Origin: Roseomonas haemaphysalidis
GTDB lineage: Bacteria; Pseudomonadota; Alphaproteobacteria; Acetobacterales; Acetobacteraceae
Reading direction: 5' to 3'
Assembly: GCF_017355405.1 (NCBI RefSeq)
Contig: NZ_CP061177.1
Coordinates: forward strand, 2,912,501 to 2,976,500
Length of the DNA: 64,000 nucleotides
Shown: positions 53,644-62,237 of the stretch, piece by piece
Layout: the number at the start of each line of letters is the position of its first letter
Position numbering within the stretch: position 1 is the first letter of the stretch
Program-made: the position numbers and the translations under genes
Notes under the pieces: model-generated
Seen by the model: only the letters and a program-made list of their open reading frames with translations
The model's database searches: none
What the model was told of the DNA's origin: nothing

Positions 53644-55095
53644 CTACCTGCCGCGCGTCACCAGCCGCCCCGGCTTCTGGCCGGTCGCCTTGCCCTCGGC
53701 GAAGGACAGCACGCCATTCGCCCAGACCCGCTCGATGCCGACGCTCATCTGGATCGGGTCCTCGAAGGTGGCGTTGTCGATCACGGTGGCGGGGTCAAAC
53801 AGCACCAAGTCGGCATAGGCGCCCTCCCGGATCACGCCGCGGTCCACCATGCCGAACACGCCCGCCGCGCGGCCGGTCATCTTGTGTACCGCCGTCTCCA
53901 GGTCGAACAGGCCGAGCTGGCGGGAATAGAAGCCCAGCACGCGCGGAAAGGTACCCCACAGGCGCGGATGCGGCTTCTCGTCATGTGGCAGGCCGTCGGA
54001 GCCGATCATGGACAGCGGGTGGCGCATGATGCGGCGCACGTCCTCCTCGTCCATCTGGAAGGTCACGGCGCCGGCCGGGGTCAGCCGCTCGGCCGCGGCG
54101 CGCAGGTCGGTGTTCCATCCGCGCGCGATCTCGGACAGGTCCTTGCCCGCCATCTCCGGGTAGGGCACCGACCAGGTGATGATGGTGCGCAGGTCCGACC
54201 GAACCTTGTCCGCCATCAGCACGGTGGAGCCGGCGGGATAGGGATACATGTCGAAGGCCACTTCCTGCATGGAGGCGGCGGCGCCGATCAGCCCCAGAGT
54301 CTGCACGCTGCGGCCGTAGTTCTCCGGCATCGAGCACTTGTGGTGGCTGATCACCACCGGCCGCCCGATGCGCGTGCCGATCCGCAGCGTTTCCTCGATC
54401 GAGGCGCAGACGTGGTTGGCCTCGTCGCGCATGTGGCTGGTGTAGAGGCCATCCGTGGTGCGCAGCGCGTCCGCCACCGCGATCACCTCTTCCGTCGTCG
54501 CCGCGCTGTTCAGCGGATAGTACAGGCCGGTCGAGAAGCCGGACGCGCCTTCCAGCAGTGACTGCTTCAGCCGCGCGTGCATGCGGTCGATCTCGCTGTC
54601 GCGCGCCACGCGGTGCACGTCGCCGTTCATGGATTCCACCCGCAGCGTCTGGTGGCCGATCAGCGCGTAGGTGTTGACCTCGCTGCCCTGGGTCTTCAGC
54701 GCGTCCGCGTAGTCGCCGAAGCTGTCGAAGGTCCACCAGGCCTCGTCGCCCAGCAGGTCCAGCGGCGCCGGCGGGCGCTTGGCGGTGTGGCGCATGGGCG
54801 AAAGGCTGATGCCGCAGTTGCCCACCACCACGGTGGTGACGCCCTGGCTGATCTTGCACAGCGTGCAGGCGGGGCCGCACAGCACGGCGCGGTCGTCATG
54901 CGTGTGGGCGTCGATGAAGCCCGGCGCCAGGGCCTTGCCGGTGCCGATCACCTCGCGCTCGGCCCGCGCGCCACCCAGGTCGCCCACGCCCACGATCCGG
55001 TCGCCGCTGACGCCCACGTCGCCGATGCGCCGGGGCGCGCCCGTGCCGTCGAAGATGGTGGCATCGCGGATGATGGTGTCGCAGTGCAGCGCCAT
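53644..55095 (-). CDS. D-aminoacylase / N-acyl-D-amino-acid deacylase
   Basis: This 483-residue amidohydrolase has the first metal motif DAHTHDD (His64, His66), the metal-ligand Cys94 (GNCGIS), and later SHHKCSM and GSDGLPHDEKPHPR. These fit zinc-dependent D-aminoacylases, which free D-amino acids from N-acyl forms. The reading frame stays open 2.4 kb upstream, but that part is antisense to the penicillin acylase gene; the ATG at 55093-55095 is the family start. It diverges from that acylase. Confidence 0.93.
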   Translation of the reverse strand: MALHCDTIIRDATIFDGTGAPRRIGDVGVSGDRIVGVGDLGGARAEREVIGTGKALAPGFIDAHTHDDRAVLCGPACTLCKISQGVTTVVVGNCGISLSPMRHTAKRPPAPLDLLGDEAWWTFDSFGDYADALKTQGSEVNTYALIGHQTLRVESMNGDVHRVARDSEIDRMHARLKQSLLEGASGFSTGLYYPLNSAATTEEVIAVADALRTTDGLYTSHMRDEANHVCASIEETLRIGTRIGRPVVISHHKCSMPENYGRSVQTLGLIGAAASMQEVAFDMYPYPAGSTVLMADKVRSDLRTIITWSVPYPEMAGKDLSEIARGWNTDLRAAAERLTPAGAVTFQMDEEDVRRIMRHPLSMIGSDGLPHDEKPHPRLWGTFPRVLGFYSRQLGLFDLETAVHKMTGRAAGVFGMVDRGVIREGAYADLVLFDPATVIDNATFEDPIQMSVGIERVWANGVLSFAEGKATGQKPGRLVTRGR

Positions 55096-55212
55096 GGCGG
55101 AACGCTCCTCAGGAAAGCCGGCAGGGGATGCGATCATGCCCCCGTCCGCCACGTTGCGCCAGCCGCCCCCCGCCCCTAGCCTTCCCGCCGCCCGAGCTGG
55201 AGGAACGCCCCG

Positions 55213-57576
55213 ATGAACCAAACCACACCGCACGAAACCCTGACGGTCCCGGGGCTGCAGGCGCCGGCCTCCATCGTGGTGGACCGCTGGGGCGTGCCGC
55301 ACCTGCGTGCCGAGTCCGAGGCCGACCTGTGGTTCACCCAGGGCTTCAACGCGGCGCGCGACCGGCTGTGGCAGATCGACCTGTGGCGCAAGCGCGGGCT
55401 CGGCCTGCTGGCGGCCGATTTCGGCCCCGGCTTCCTGGCCCAGGACCGCGCGTCCCGCCTGTTCCTGTACCGCGGCAACATGGATGCCGAGTTCGCCGCC
55501 TATGCGCCCGACGCGCGCGACATCTGCGCCGCCTTCGCCAGCGGCATCAACGCCTATGTCGACCTTTGCGCGCGCGAGCCGGAGCGCCTGCCACCGGAAT
55601 TCGCGTTGCTCGGCACCACCCCGCGCCACTGGGCGGCGGAGGACGTGGTGCGCATCCGCAGCCACAGCCTGACGCGCAACGCCCTGTCGGAAGTGCTGCG
55701 CGCCGTGGTGCTGTCGCGTGCCGACCTCGCCACCGACCTGCTGCGCCGCGACATCGAGCCGATGCGCGAGCCGACGCGGCCGCGCGGCCTGGACCTCGCC
55801 TCCATCGCGCCGGAATGCCTCGACGTCTTCAAGCTCGCCACCGCCGGCGTCACCTTCAGCCCCGAGCGGCTGGCCGCGCCGCTGGAGGACTGGCGTCGCT
55901 GGAGCAAGGTGGCCGACAGCGGCGAGGTGATGCGCGCGGCGGAGATGGACGGCTCCAACAACTGGGCCGTGCATGGCAGCCGCACGGAAAGCGGCCGCCC
56001 CATCCTGGCCAGCGACCCGCACCGCGCCCATGCGGCGCCGGGCCTGCGCTACATCGTTCACCTGGATTCGCCGGGCTTCAACGCCATTGGCGCCGGCGAG
56101 CCGGCGGTGCCCGGCATCTCCATCGGCCACAACGGCACCAGTGCCTTCGCGCTGACCATCCACGGCGCCGACCAGGAAGACGTGATGGTCTACGAGACCG
56201 TCGCCGAAGGCCGCGCCTACCGCTACGGCGACGGCGAGGAGGACTTCGTCGAGGATGTCGCCGAATTCGCCGTGAAGGGCCACCCGTCGCAGACCCTGAC
56301 GCTGCGCTTCACCCGCCACGGCCCCGTGCTGGCCGAAGGCGCCGGCCAGGCGGTGGCCATCCGCAGCGTGTGGTCGCTGCCCGGCTCGGCGCCCTATCTG
56401 CGCAGCCTGTCCGGCATGCGCGCCACCACGCTGGACGACTACGCCGCGGCGATGCGCGGCTGGGGCACGCCCTCGGTCAACCACGTCTATGCCGATACCG
56501 GCGGCACCATCGCCTGGATGCCCGCGGGCTTCGCGCCGCAGCGCCCCAACTGGGATGGGCTGCTGCCGATGCCGGGGGATGGCCGCTACGAATGGTCCGG
56601 GCTGCTCGACCAGTCGCTGAACCCCACGCTGGTGAACCCGCCGGAAGGGTTTGTCGCCTCCGCCAACGAGCAGAACCTGCCGCCCGACTGGCCGCACCTG
56701 GAAAAGATGTACGGCTTCGAGTGGACGGAGGCATCGCGGGCCAGGCGCATCCGCGAAGTGCTGGGCGCCACCGGCGTCAACGGCGCGCCGCTGCACCGGG
56801 TGGAGGATTCGGCGGCGTTGCAGACCGACGTGCTGTCGATCCCCGCCCGCCGCCTTTGCGCCCTGCTGCTGCGCCTGCCGCGCGCCGGCGCGCCGCCGGA
56901 ACTCTGGGCCGCGCTGATGCTGCTGGAGGACTGGGATTTCCGCCTGCGTGCCTCCTCCCCGGCCGCGGCGCTGTTCGAGGTGTTCCTGGCGAAGTTCCTG
57001 AAGCCGCGCATGCTGGCGGCGCTGGTGCCCGACGCATCGCTCCGCCCGCTGCTGCTGCCGCAGGATACCGAGGTGCTGCTGCGTGTTCTGGAAACGCCGG
57101 ACAGGCGCTTCGGCAACGACCCCCGCACGGCACGTGACACGCTGCTGAGCGAATGCCTGGTGGACGCCTTCCGCGATTGCGAGAAGCGCATGGGCGCCTC
57201 GCCTTCCGGCTGGGAATGGGGGCACCTGCACCACGGCTACTTCCAGCACGCGCTGGCCGGGTTGCCGGATGCCCCGGCGCAGCTCGATGTCGGGCCGCTG
57301 CCGGTGGGCGGCTCCGCTTCCACGCCCATGCACACCGGCTACCGGCCCAGCGACTTCCGCGCCATGCACGGCGCTTCCGTCCGGCTGGTGATGGATGTGG
57401 GCGAATGGGACAACAGCATCGCCATCAACGCCCCGGGCCAGTCGGGCGACCCGCGCTCGCCGCACTACGCGGACCTCGCGCCGCATTGGGCGCGCGGCGA
57501 ATACGTGCCGCTGCTGTATTCGCGCGACAAGGTGGACGCCATGGAGATGCAGCGCATCGACCTGCTGCCGGGCTAG
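55213..57576 (+). CDS. penicillin acylase family protein
   Basis: This 787-residue Ntn-hydrolase has the conserved N-terminal WGVPHLRAES and QGFNAARDRLWQID. The predicted self-cleavage/nucleophile serine is Ser248 in MDGSNNWAV, and SDPHRAHAAPG follows. Family members hydrolyse N-acyl amides (penicillins, acyl-homoserine lactones). Unlike most, the N-terminus (NQTTPHETLTVPG) shows no signal peptide, so it may be cytosolic or have a misassigned start. It diverges from the D-aminoacylase, another deacylase. Confidence 0.92.
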   Translation: MNQTTPHETLTVPGLQAPASIVVDRWGVPHLRAESEADLWFTQGFNAARDRLWQIDLWRKRGLGLLAADFGPGFLAQDRASRLFLYRGNMDAEFAAYAPDARDICAAFASGINAYVDLCAREPERLPPEFALLGTTPRHWAAEDVVRIRSHSLTRNALSEVLRAVVLSRADLATDLLRRDIEPMREPTRPRGLDLASIAPECLDVFKLATAGVTFSPERLAAPLEDWRRWSKVADSGEVMRAAEMDGSNNWAVHGSRTESGRPILASDPHRAHAAPGLRYIVHLDSPGFNAIGAGEPAVPGISIGHNGTSAFALTIHGADQEDVMVYETVAEGRAYRYGDGEEDFVEDVAEFAVKGHPSQTLTLRFTRHGPVLAEGAGQAVAIRSVWSLPGSAPYLRSLSGMRATTLDDYAAAMRGWGTPSVNHVYADTGGTIAWMPAGFAPQRPNWDGLLPMPGDGRYEWSGLLDQSLNPTLVNPPEGFVASANEQNLPPDWPHLEKMYGFEWTEASRARRIREVLGATGVNGAPLHRVEDSAALQTDVLSIPARRLCALLLRLPRAGAPPELWAALMLLEDWDFRLRASSPAAALFEVFLAKFLKPRMLAALVPDASLRPLLLPQDTEVLLRVLETPDRRFGNDPRTARDTLLSECLVDAFRDCEKRMGASPSGWEWGHLHHGYFQHALAGLPDAPAQLDVGPLPVGGSASTPMHTGYRPSDFRAMHGASVRLVMDVGEWDNSIAINAPGQSGDPRSPHYADLAPHWARGEYVPLLYSRDKVDAMEMQRIDLLPG

Positions 57577-57580
57577 CCGT

Positions 57581-58483
57581 TCAGCGCGCCGGCGCCTCGA
57601 CCCGCTGCACGAAGAGGCGCTGGCTGGAATAGGACAGCCACAGGCGGCGGGACCGCATGAAGTCCTGCCCCAGCACCATGTCGAAGGGCTCGGTGTCGGG
57701 CAGCGCCGTGACGCCCACCACCATGCCCTGCGTCACGTCCTGCCCCACCTGCATGGTGTTGAAGCGAAACGCGCGGACATCCAGCCGGTCCTGCCCGGCG
57801 CCGTGCACCTGCCCCGCCACGGGCTGCGCCAGCACGGCGGCGGGCATGCCGATCCGCAGCGCCGTGGACTGGCGGAAGGTGCTGAGCGCGGCGCCGGTGT
57901 CCAGCAGCGCCTCGACCGGCTGCCCGTCCATCAGCACCCGCACCAGCACCCAGCCGCCCGGCAGCACCCGCACCGGCACCGTGTCGAAGGAGCCCGCCCA
58001 GGGGGGCTGGCTCGCGCTGCACGCCCCCCCTCCGTGCAGCGTCAGCCGCCGGGCGGGGATGTCGATCTCCAGGTCCGAGATGCCCAGGAAGTCCGCCCCC
58101 AGCACGCCCGCCATGACCGGCTGGCCGGGCATGCCATGCGCGATCACCGGTACGGTCAGGTTGTTGACCGCCCGCCGGCCCACCCGCAGCTCGCCTACCA
58201 CGACATTGTTGGCGGAAAAGCCGCCGCCGATGCCGCGCCCCCGGGTCACGCGCGTCGCATCGGTGGGCAACCGCAGCCGCTCCACGCCCTCGGGCAGCAT
58301 CACGGTGTTGGTGGCGCCGGTATCCAGCAGGAACGGCGTGGGCGTGCCGTTCACATGCGCCTGCACGATGGGCACGCCGCGCAGCATGGTCAGGTTCAAC
58401 GCGTCGCCGGCATCGGGCGCGCAGGGTGCGGCGCAGGCGGCCAGCAGCCCCGCCAGCGCCAGCGCCGCCCCGCGCATCACCAT
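57581..58483 (-). CDS. lipoprotein with two retropepsin-like aspartic protease domains
   Basis: This 300-residue protein starts with a lipoprotein signal whose lipobox LLAAC puts Cys17 at the membrane. It then has two aspartic-protease half sites in one chain, each LLDTGA: Asp54 (FLLDTGATN) and Asp195 (ALLDTGAAL). Each domain has the expected flap region and later GADFLG/GQDFM elements. A two-lobed, pepsin-like active site in one polypeptide is therefore possible. The start ATG at 58481-58483 lies just inside the end of the yaiI gene. Confidence 0.87.
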   Translation of the reverse strand: MVMRGAALALAGLLAACAAPCAPDAGDALNLTMLRGVPIVQAHVNGTPTPFLLDTGATNTVMLPEGVERLRLPTDATRVTRGRGIGGGFSANNVVVGELRVGRRAVNNLTVPVIAHGMPGQPVMAGVLGADFLGISDLEIDIPARRLTLHGGGACSASQPPWAGSFDTVPVRVLPGGWVLVRVLMDGQPVEALLDTGAALSTFRQSTALRIGMPAAVLAQPVAGQVHGAGQDRLDVRAFRFNTMQVGQDVTQGMVVGVTALPDTEPFDMVLGQDFMRSRRLWLSYSSQRLFVQRVEAPAR

Positions 58484-58977
58484 TCGATCGGCCGCCACAG
58501 CGCCACGGGGGGCGAGGCCTTGGCGCGGATCGCCGCCTGGCATTCGGTTTCCAGCGCCGACAAAAAGCGGGACTTGTCGGAGCCCTGCATCGGCGCCGGC
58601 CCGCGCGTGGTGGCGCCGGTGGAGCGCAGGTGCTCCGCCACCGCGCGCCCGGCCAGCGCCGAGCCGATGTTGTCCGTGGTCCAGAGCCTGCCGTTGCTGC
58701 TGATGGCGCGGGCACCCTTTTCCAGGCAGCGGGACGCGAGCGGGATGTCGGAGGTCACGCAGACATCCTGCGCCGAGACATGCTCCGCGATCCAGTCATC
58801 CGCGACGTCGGCGCCGGCTTCCACGATCACCCGCCGGATCCAGTCGACCTCCGGCAGGCGGATGCCGCGCGAACCGTTGCTGACCACATGCACCGTGAGG
58901 CCGAGCCGCTCGGCCACGCGGAACACCTCGTCCCGCACCGGGCAGGCGTCCGCGTCGATGTAGATGTCCGGCTTCAA
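58477..58977 (-). CDS. YaiI/YqxD family protein (DUF188)
   Basis: This 166-residue PIN-like nuclease-fold protein has the family start IYIDADACPVRDEV and VTSDIPLASRCLEKGA. Its function is unknown. The frame opens at a GTG (58998), but a TTG at 58975-58977 is favoured. It has GAGGCGG upstream, overlaps the previous stop as TTGA, and gives a normal family length. The end overlaps the start of the aspartic-protease lipoprotein. Confidence 0.88.
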   Translation of the reverse strand: MKPDIYIDADACPVRDEVFRVAERLGLTVHVVSNGSRGIRLPEVDWIRRVIVEAGADVADDWIAEHVSAQDVCVTSDIPLASRCLEKGARAISSNGRLWTTDNIGSALAGRAVAEHLRSTGATTRGPAPMQGSDKSRFLSALETECQAAIRAKASPPVALWRPIEW

Positions 58978-60251
58978 CCCGCCGCCTCGGTCAGCCACTG
59001 CGTCACCACGGCGCAGGCGGCGGAGAAGTCCTCCATGCGCATGGCCTCGTGCGGATTGTGGCTGCCGTTCTGGTTGCGCACGAACAGCATGCCGGACGGA
59101 ATGCCCGCCGCCGCGAAGGCCGCCGCGTCATGCCCGCCGCCGGATGCCATCTCGATGCAGCCGACGCCCGCCGCCGCCGCCGCGCGCGCCAGCCCGGCCC
59201 GCACGCCCGCATCCATGGGCGAGGCCAGGGAGCCGGTTTCCGGGCCAAGTTCGAAGCGCACGCCACGCCGTGCCTCGATCTCCGGCACCAGCTCGGCCAG
59301 CCGTGCGAACACGGCGTCCACGCTGGCCGGGTTCACCGCGCGCACGTCCAGCATGAAGGTCGCCTCGCCGGCGATCTTGGTGAAGCCCGCCTCGGCGGTG
59401 GTGGCCATGGTGCAGAAGGTGCAGACCAGCCGGTGGCCATGGGCTTCCAGCCGCGCCCATTCCTCGTCCAGCCCCAGCGCGAACTCGGCCAGCGCGATGG
59501 CGGCGTCGCGGCGGAAGCGGCGGGGGGTGCCGCCGGAATGGTTGTATTCCCCGACCACGCGGCCCTGCCGCAGGCGGCGCGAGCCGGGAATGCCCGTGAC
59601 CACCGCGACCGGAACCTGCTCCGCGTCCAGCACCGGTCCCTGCTCGATGTGCAGTTCCAGGAAGGCTGCGGTGTTGGCGGGCGTGAGCACCGTCTCGCCA
59701 CGTTCGGCGAAGCCGGGGTCGAAGCCTTCCTCGCGCATGTGGTCGGCCAGCGAGCGGCCGGTGTCCTGCCGCTTCACCTGCAGCTCGGCCGCCTTGAGCA
59801 TTCCCAGCGCGCCGCGGCTGCCAGGGTAGGAGGTGGGGAACCACGCCCCCGCCTCCTCCGCCCGCGTCGCGATCACGGTGATGTCGCGCGCCGGGCGGAA
59901 GCCCGCGCGCTTCAGCCCGGCCACCGCCGCCAGCCCCGCCAGCACGCCGGCGGCGCCGTCGAAGTTGCCGCCTTCCTTCACCGAATCCAGATGGCTGCCG
60001 AGCAGCACCTGTGGCGCCGCCCGGTCGTTGCCCGGCAGGGTCATGTAAAGGTTGCCGACGGGGTCCGCCTTGACCTCCAGGCCCAGGGCCTCCGCCTCGC
60101 GGCGGGCCAGGGCATGCGCCATCCGCTCGCCGGGGCCATAAGCGTCGCGCGTGACGCCCAGGCCGTCGGTGCTGTTGGCGCGCAGCTCGTCGAACATGCG
60201 CGACGCCAGGTCCACATCCGGCGTCAGGTTGGCGCGCCGCGGTTCAGACAC
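58974..60251 (-). CDS. M20 family amidohydrolase (allantoate / N-carbamoyl-L-amino-acid hydrolase type)
   Basis: This 425-residue metalloenzyme has the M20 metal motifs GSHLDSV (His87, Asp89), NFDGAAG (Asp98), EE (132-133) and ELHIEQGP, and GGHDAAAFA near the C-terminus. It hydrolyses carbamoyl or ureido groups of amino acids or allantoate. The GTG start overlaps the downstream reading of the SDR stop by 8 bases, so SDR, hydrolase and yaiI are one overlapping unit. Confidence 0.92.
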   Translation of the reverse strand: MSEPRRANLTPDVDLASRMFDELRANSTDGLGVTRDAYGPGERMAHALARREAEALGLEVKADPVGNLYMTLPGNDRAAPQVLLGSHLDSVKEGGNFDGAAGVLAGLAAVAGLKRAGFRPARDITVIATRAEEAGAWFPTSYPGSRGALGMLKAAELQVKRQDTGRSLADHMREEGFDPGFAERGETVLTPANTAAFLELHIEQGPVLDAEQVPVAVVTGIPGSRRLRQGRVVGEYNHSGGTPRRFRRDAAIALAEFALGLDEEWARLEAHGHRLVCTFCTMATTAEAGFTKIAGEATFMLDVRAVNPASVDAVFARLAELVPEIEARRGVRFELGPETGSLASPMDAGVRAGLARAAAAAGVGCIEMASGGGHDAAAFAAAGIPSGMLFVRNQNGSHNPHEAMRMEDFSAACAVVTQWLTEAAG

Positions 60252-61032
60252 CGACCACGGCCCCGCCATCGACCAGGTGGATGCGCCCGGTGGTATAGGC
60301 GGCGCGGTCGGAAGCCAGGAAGGCGCCCATCGGCCCGAACTCATCCGGGGTGCCGTAGCGGCCGGCCGGAATGGTCTTGCTGCGCGCCTGGATGATCTCC
60401 TCGGCGGTCTTGCCCTGCTTCTGCGCGGCGCCGGAGGCCAGCTCCACGCTGCGGTCGGTGCGAATGGCGCCGGGGGCCAGGATGTTGCAGGTCACGCCAT
60501 CGCCGGCCACCTCGGCCGCCAGCGTCTTGTTCCAGCCCACCATCGCGGCGCGCAGGGTGTTGGACAGCGCCAGGTTCGCCAGCGGCTGCACCATGCCCGA
60601 GGAGCCGATGATGATGATGCGGCCCCACTTGCGCTCGCGCATCGCCGGCAGCGCGCGGGTCGCGGCGCGGATGGGCGACAGCACGATGCGCTGGAACCAG
60701 GTGGACAGGTCCTCCTGCTTGATGTCGGCCGCCGTGCACTGCGGCGGGCCGCCGTGGTTCAGCACCAGGATATCGATGCCGCCCAGCTCCGCGATGGCCT
60801 TGTCCACCAGCGCGTCCATCTGCGCGCCGTCCGCCACGTCGGCCGGGATGCCCACGGCCTTGCTGGCGCCGAGCTTGGTCAGCTCCCCCGCCACGCGGTC
60901 GAGGCTGGCCTGCTCGCGGCCGGACACGGCAATGGCCACGCCCTCGGCCGCCAGCGCGTCGGCCACCGAGCGGCCAAGGCCCTTGGAGCCACCCATCACC
61001 AGCGCGCGCTTGCCCTTGAGACCCAGATCCAT
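60244..61032 (-). CDS. SDR family oxidoreductase lacking the canonical Tyr/Lys pair
   Basis: This 262-residue short-chain dehydrogenase has the coenzyme loop GGSKGLG (14-20) and NHGG (92-95) in place of NNAG. The catalytic serine is near 144. Where YxxxK is expected the sequence reads SNTLR, so Tyr becomes Ser157 and Lys becomes Arg161. The family contains such divergent members, so the enzyme may use another mechanism or no longer reduce ketones. It leads the overlapping M20 amidohydrolase and yaiI genes. Confidence 0.9.
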   Translation of the reverse strand: MDLGLKGKRALVMGGSKGLGRSVADALAAEGVAIAVSGREQASLDRVAGELTKLGASKAVGIPADVADGAQMDALVDKAIAELGGIDILVLNHGGPPQCTAADIKQEDLSTWFQRIVLSPIRAATRALPAMRERKWGRIIIIGSSGMVQPLANLALSNTLRAAMVGWNKTLAAEVAGDGVTCNILAPGAIRTDRSVELASGAAQKQGKTAEEIIQARSKTIPAGRYGTPDEFGPMGAFLASDRAAYTTGRIHLVDGGAVVGV

Positions 61033-61163
61033 GTGTCGTCCTCCCGTATCGGTCGGGCGGGACGGTGGCGGGTCCGCCGCCGGAAGGCAAGACCGGGCCG
61101 GCCCTTGGCGGCGGCGCCCGCCCCCTCCAAGCTGTGCCCGAGGAACGCAATCCTGGAGCCCCG

Positions 61164-62135
61164 ATGCCCAAGCCGCCGCTGCTGATGACCCGCCACTTCC
61201 CGCCCGCCGTGGAGGCCCGCGCCGCGCGCGACTACGCCACCGTGCCCAACGCCGCCGACACGCCGATGAGCGGGGCCGAGATCGCCCGCGCGGCGGCACA
61301 GGCCGGGGTGGCGGGCATCCTCTGCGCGGCGGGGGACGCCATGACGGCGGAAGCCATCGCGGCGCTGCCGGACAGCGTGCAGATCATCGCCACCTTCAGC
61401 GCCGGCACCGACCACATCGACCTCAAGGCCGCGGCCGCGCGGGGCATTCCCGTCACCAACACGCCGGACGTGCTCAGCGTCGCCACCGCCGAGATCGCCA
61501 TGCTGCTGATCCTGGCCACCGCCCGCCGCGCCGGCGAGGGCGAGCGATTCCTCCGTGCCCGGCAATGGACCGGCTGGGCGCCCACGCAGCTGATGGGGGT
61601 CACGCTGGCGGGCAAGAAGCTCGGCATCCTGGGCATGGGGCGGATCGGGCAGGAGCTGGCGCGGATGGCGCGCGGCTTCGGCATGGAAATCCATTACCGC
61701 AACCGCCACCCCCTGCCGGATGCCGAGGCGGGCGGCGCACGATATCACGATAGCGATGAGGGTTTTCTGGGCGCGATCGACGTCCTGTCCATGCATATCC
61801 CCGGCGGCGCCGCCACGCGACACTGGCTGGATGCGCGGCGCCTGGCGCTGCTCCGCCCCGGCAGCATCGTGGTGAACACCGGGCGCGGCTCCACGGTGGA
61901 CGACGCGGCGCTGTGCGCGGCACTGGGCAGCGGCCATCTGCGCGCCGCGGGACTGGATGTCTTCGATGGCGAGCCACAGCTGTTCGAAGGCTATCACACC
62001 ACCCAGAACCTTGTTCTGCTGCCGCATCTCGGCAGTGCCACCGTGGAAACGCGCGACGCCATGGGCCACCTCGCCCTCGACAATCTGGACGCGGTCCTGC
62101 TGCGCGGCGAGTCACCGCCGAACCGGGTCGGCTGA
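61164..62135 (+). CDS. D-2-hydroxyacid dehydrogenase (glyoxylate/hydroxypyruvate type)
   Basis: This 323-residue enzyme has FSAGTDHIDL (78-87), TNTPDVLS (99-106), the NAD loop GMGRIG at 157-162 and the catalytic arginine NTGRG, with Glu in DGEP and His in LPHLG. It resembles hydroxypyruvate/glyoxylate reductases and is the third of its type here. The ATG at 61164 follows GGAG. It diverges from the SDR gene and precedes the ABC operon by 158 bases, though a promoter island lies between them. Confidence 0.92.
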   Translation: MPKPPLLMTRHFPPAVEARAARDYATVPNAADTPMSGAEIARAAAQAGVAGILCAAGDAMTAEAIAALPDSVQIIATFSAGTDHIDLKAAAARGIPVTNTPDVLSVATAEIAMLLILATARRAGEGERFLRARQWTGWAPTQLMGVTLAGKKLGILGMGRIGQELARMARGFGMEIHYRNRHPLPDAEAGGARYHDSDEGFLGAIDVLSMHIPGGAATRHWLDARRLALLRPGSIVVNTGRGSTVDDAALCAALGSGHLRAAGLDVFDGEPQLFEGYHTTQNLVLLPHLGSATVETRDAMGHLALDNLDAVLLRGESPPNRVG

Positions 62136-62145
62136 CGACCGTCCA

Positions 62146-62202
62146 ATAAATTACGATGGCTAACGGCATAAATATTTTACTAGCGACCGATTCTTGTTAA
62201 AA
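62146..62202 (+). promoter_or_regulatory. AT-rich promoter island upstream of the ABC operon
   Basis: A 57-base stretch, strikingly AT-rich against its surroundings, contains ATAAATT, TAAATATTTTA (with the palindrome AAATATTT) and TTGTTAAAAC. TTACGA (62151) and TATTTT (62173) are separated by 16 bases and could be -35/-10 boxes, but match consensus weakly. The clear drop in GC argues for a promoter or regulator binding. Confidence 0.45.
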
Positions 62203-62228
62203 CTGTCGCCGGACCCGACCGGCGACAG
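62203..62228 (+). promoter_or_regulatory. leader hairpin overlapping the ribosome site
   Basis: A perfect 10-bp stem (CTGTCGCCGG / CCGGCGACAG) with a 6-nt loop ends two bases into the strong AGGAGA ribosome site (62227-62232) of the leader ORF, so it can partly hide that site. There is no T-tract, which argues against a simple terminator. Confidence 0.5.
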
Positions 62229-62237
62229 GAGACCTCG

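Noticed and set aside
55096..57486. A 2.4-kb open frame antisense to the penicillin acylase, in frame with the D-aminoacylase gene
   Set aside because: Composition is Gly/Arg/Val-rich with no domain, and the opposite strand codes a recognisable 787-residue enzyme. In very GC-rich DNA such antisense frames arise because stops are rare.
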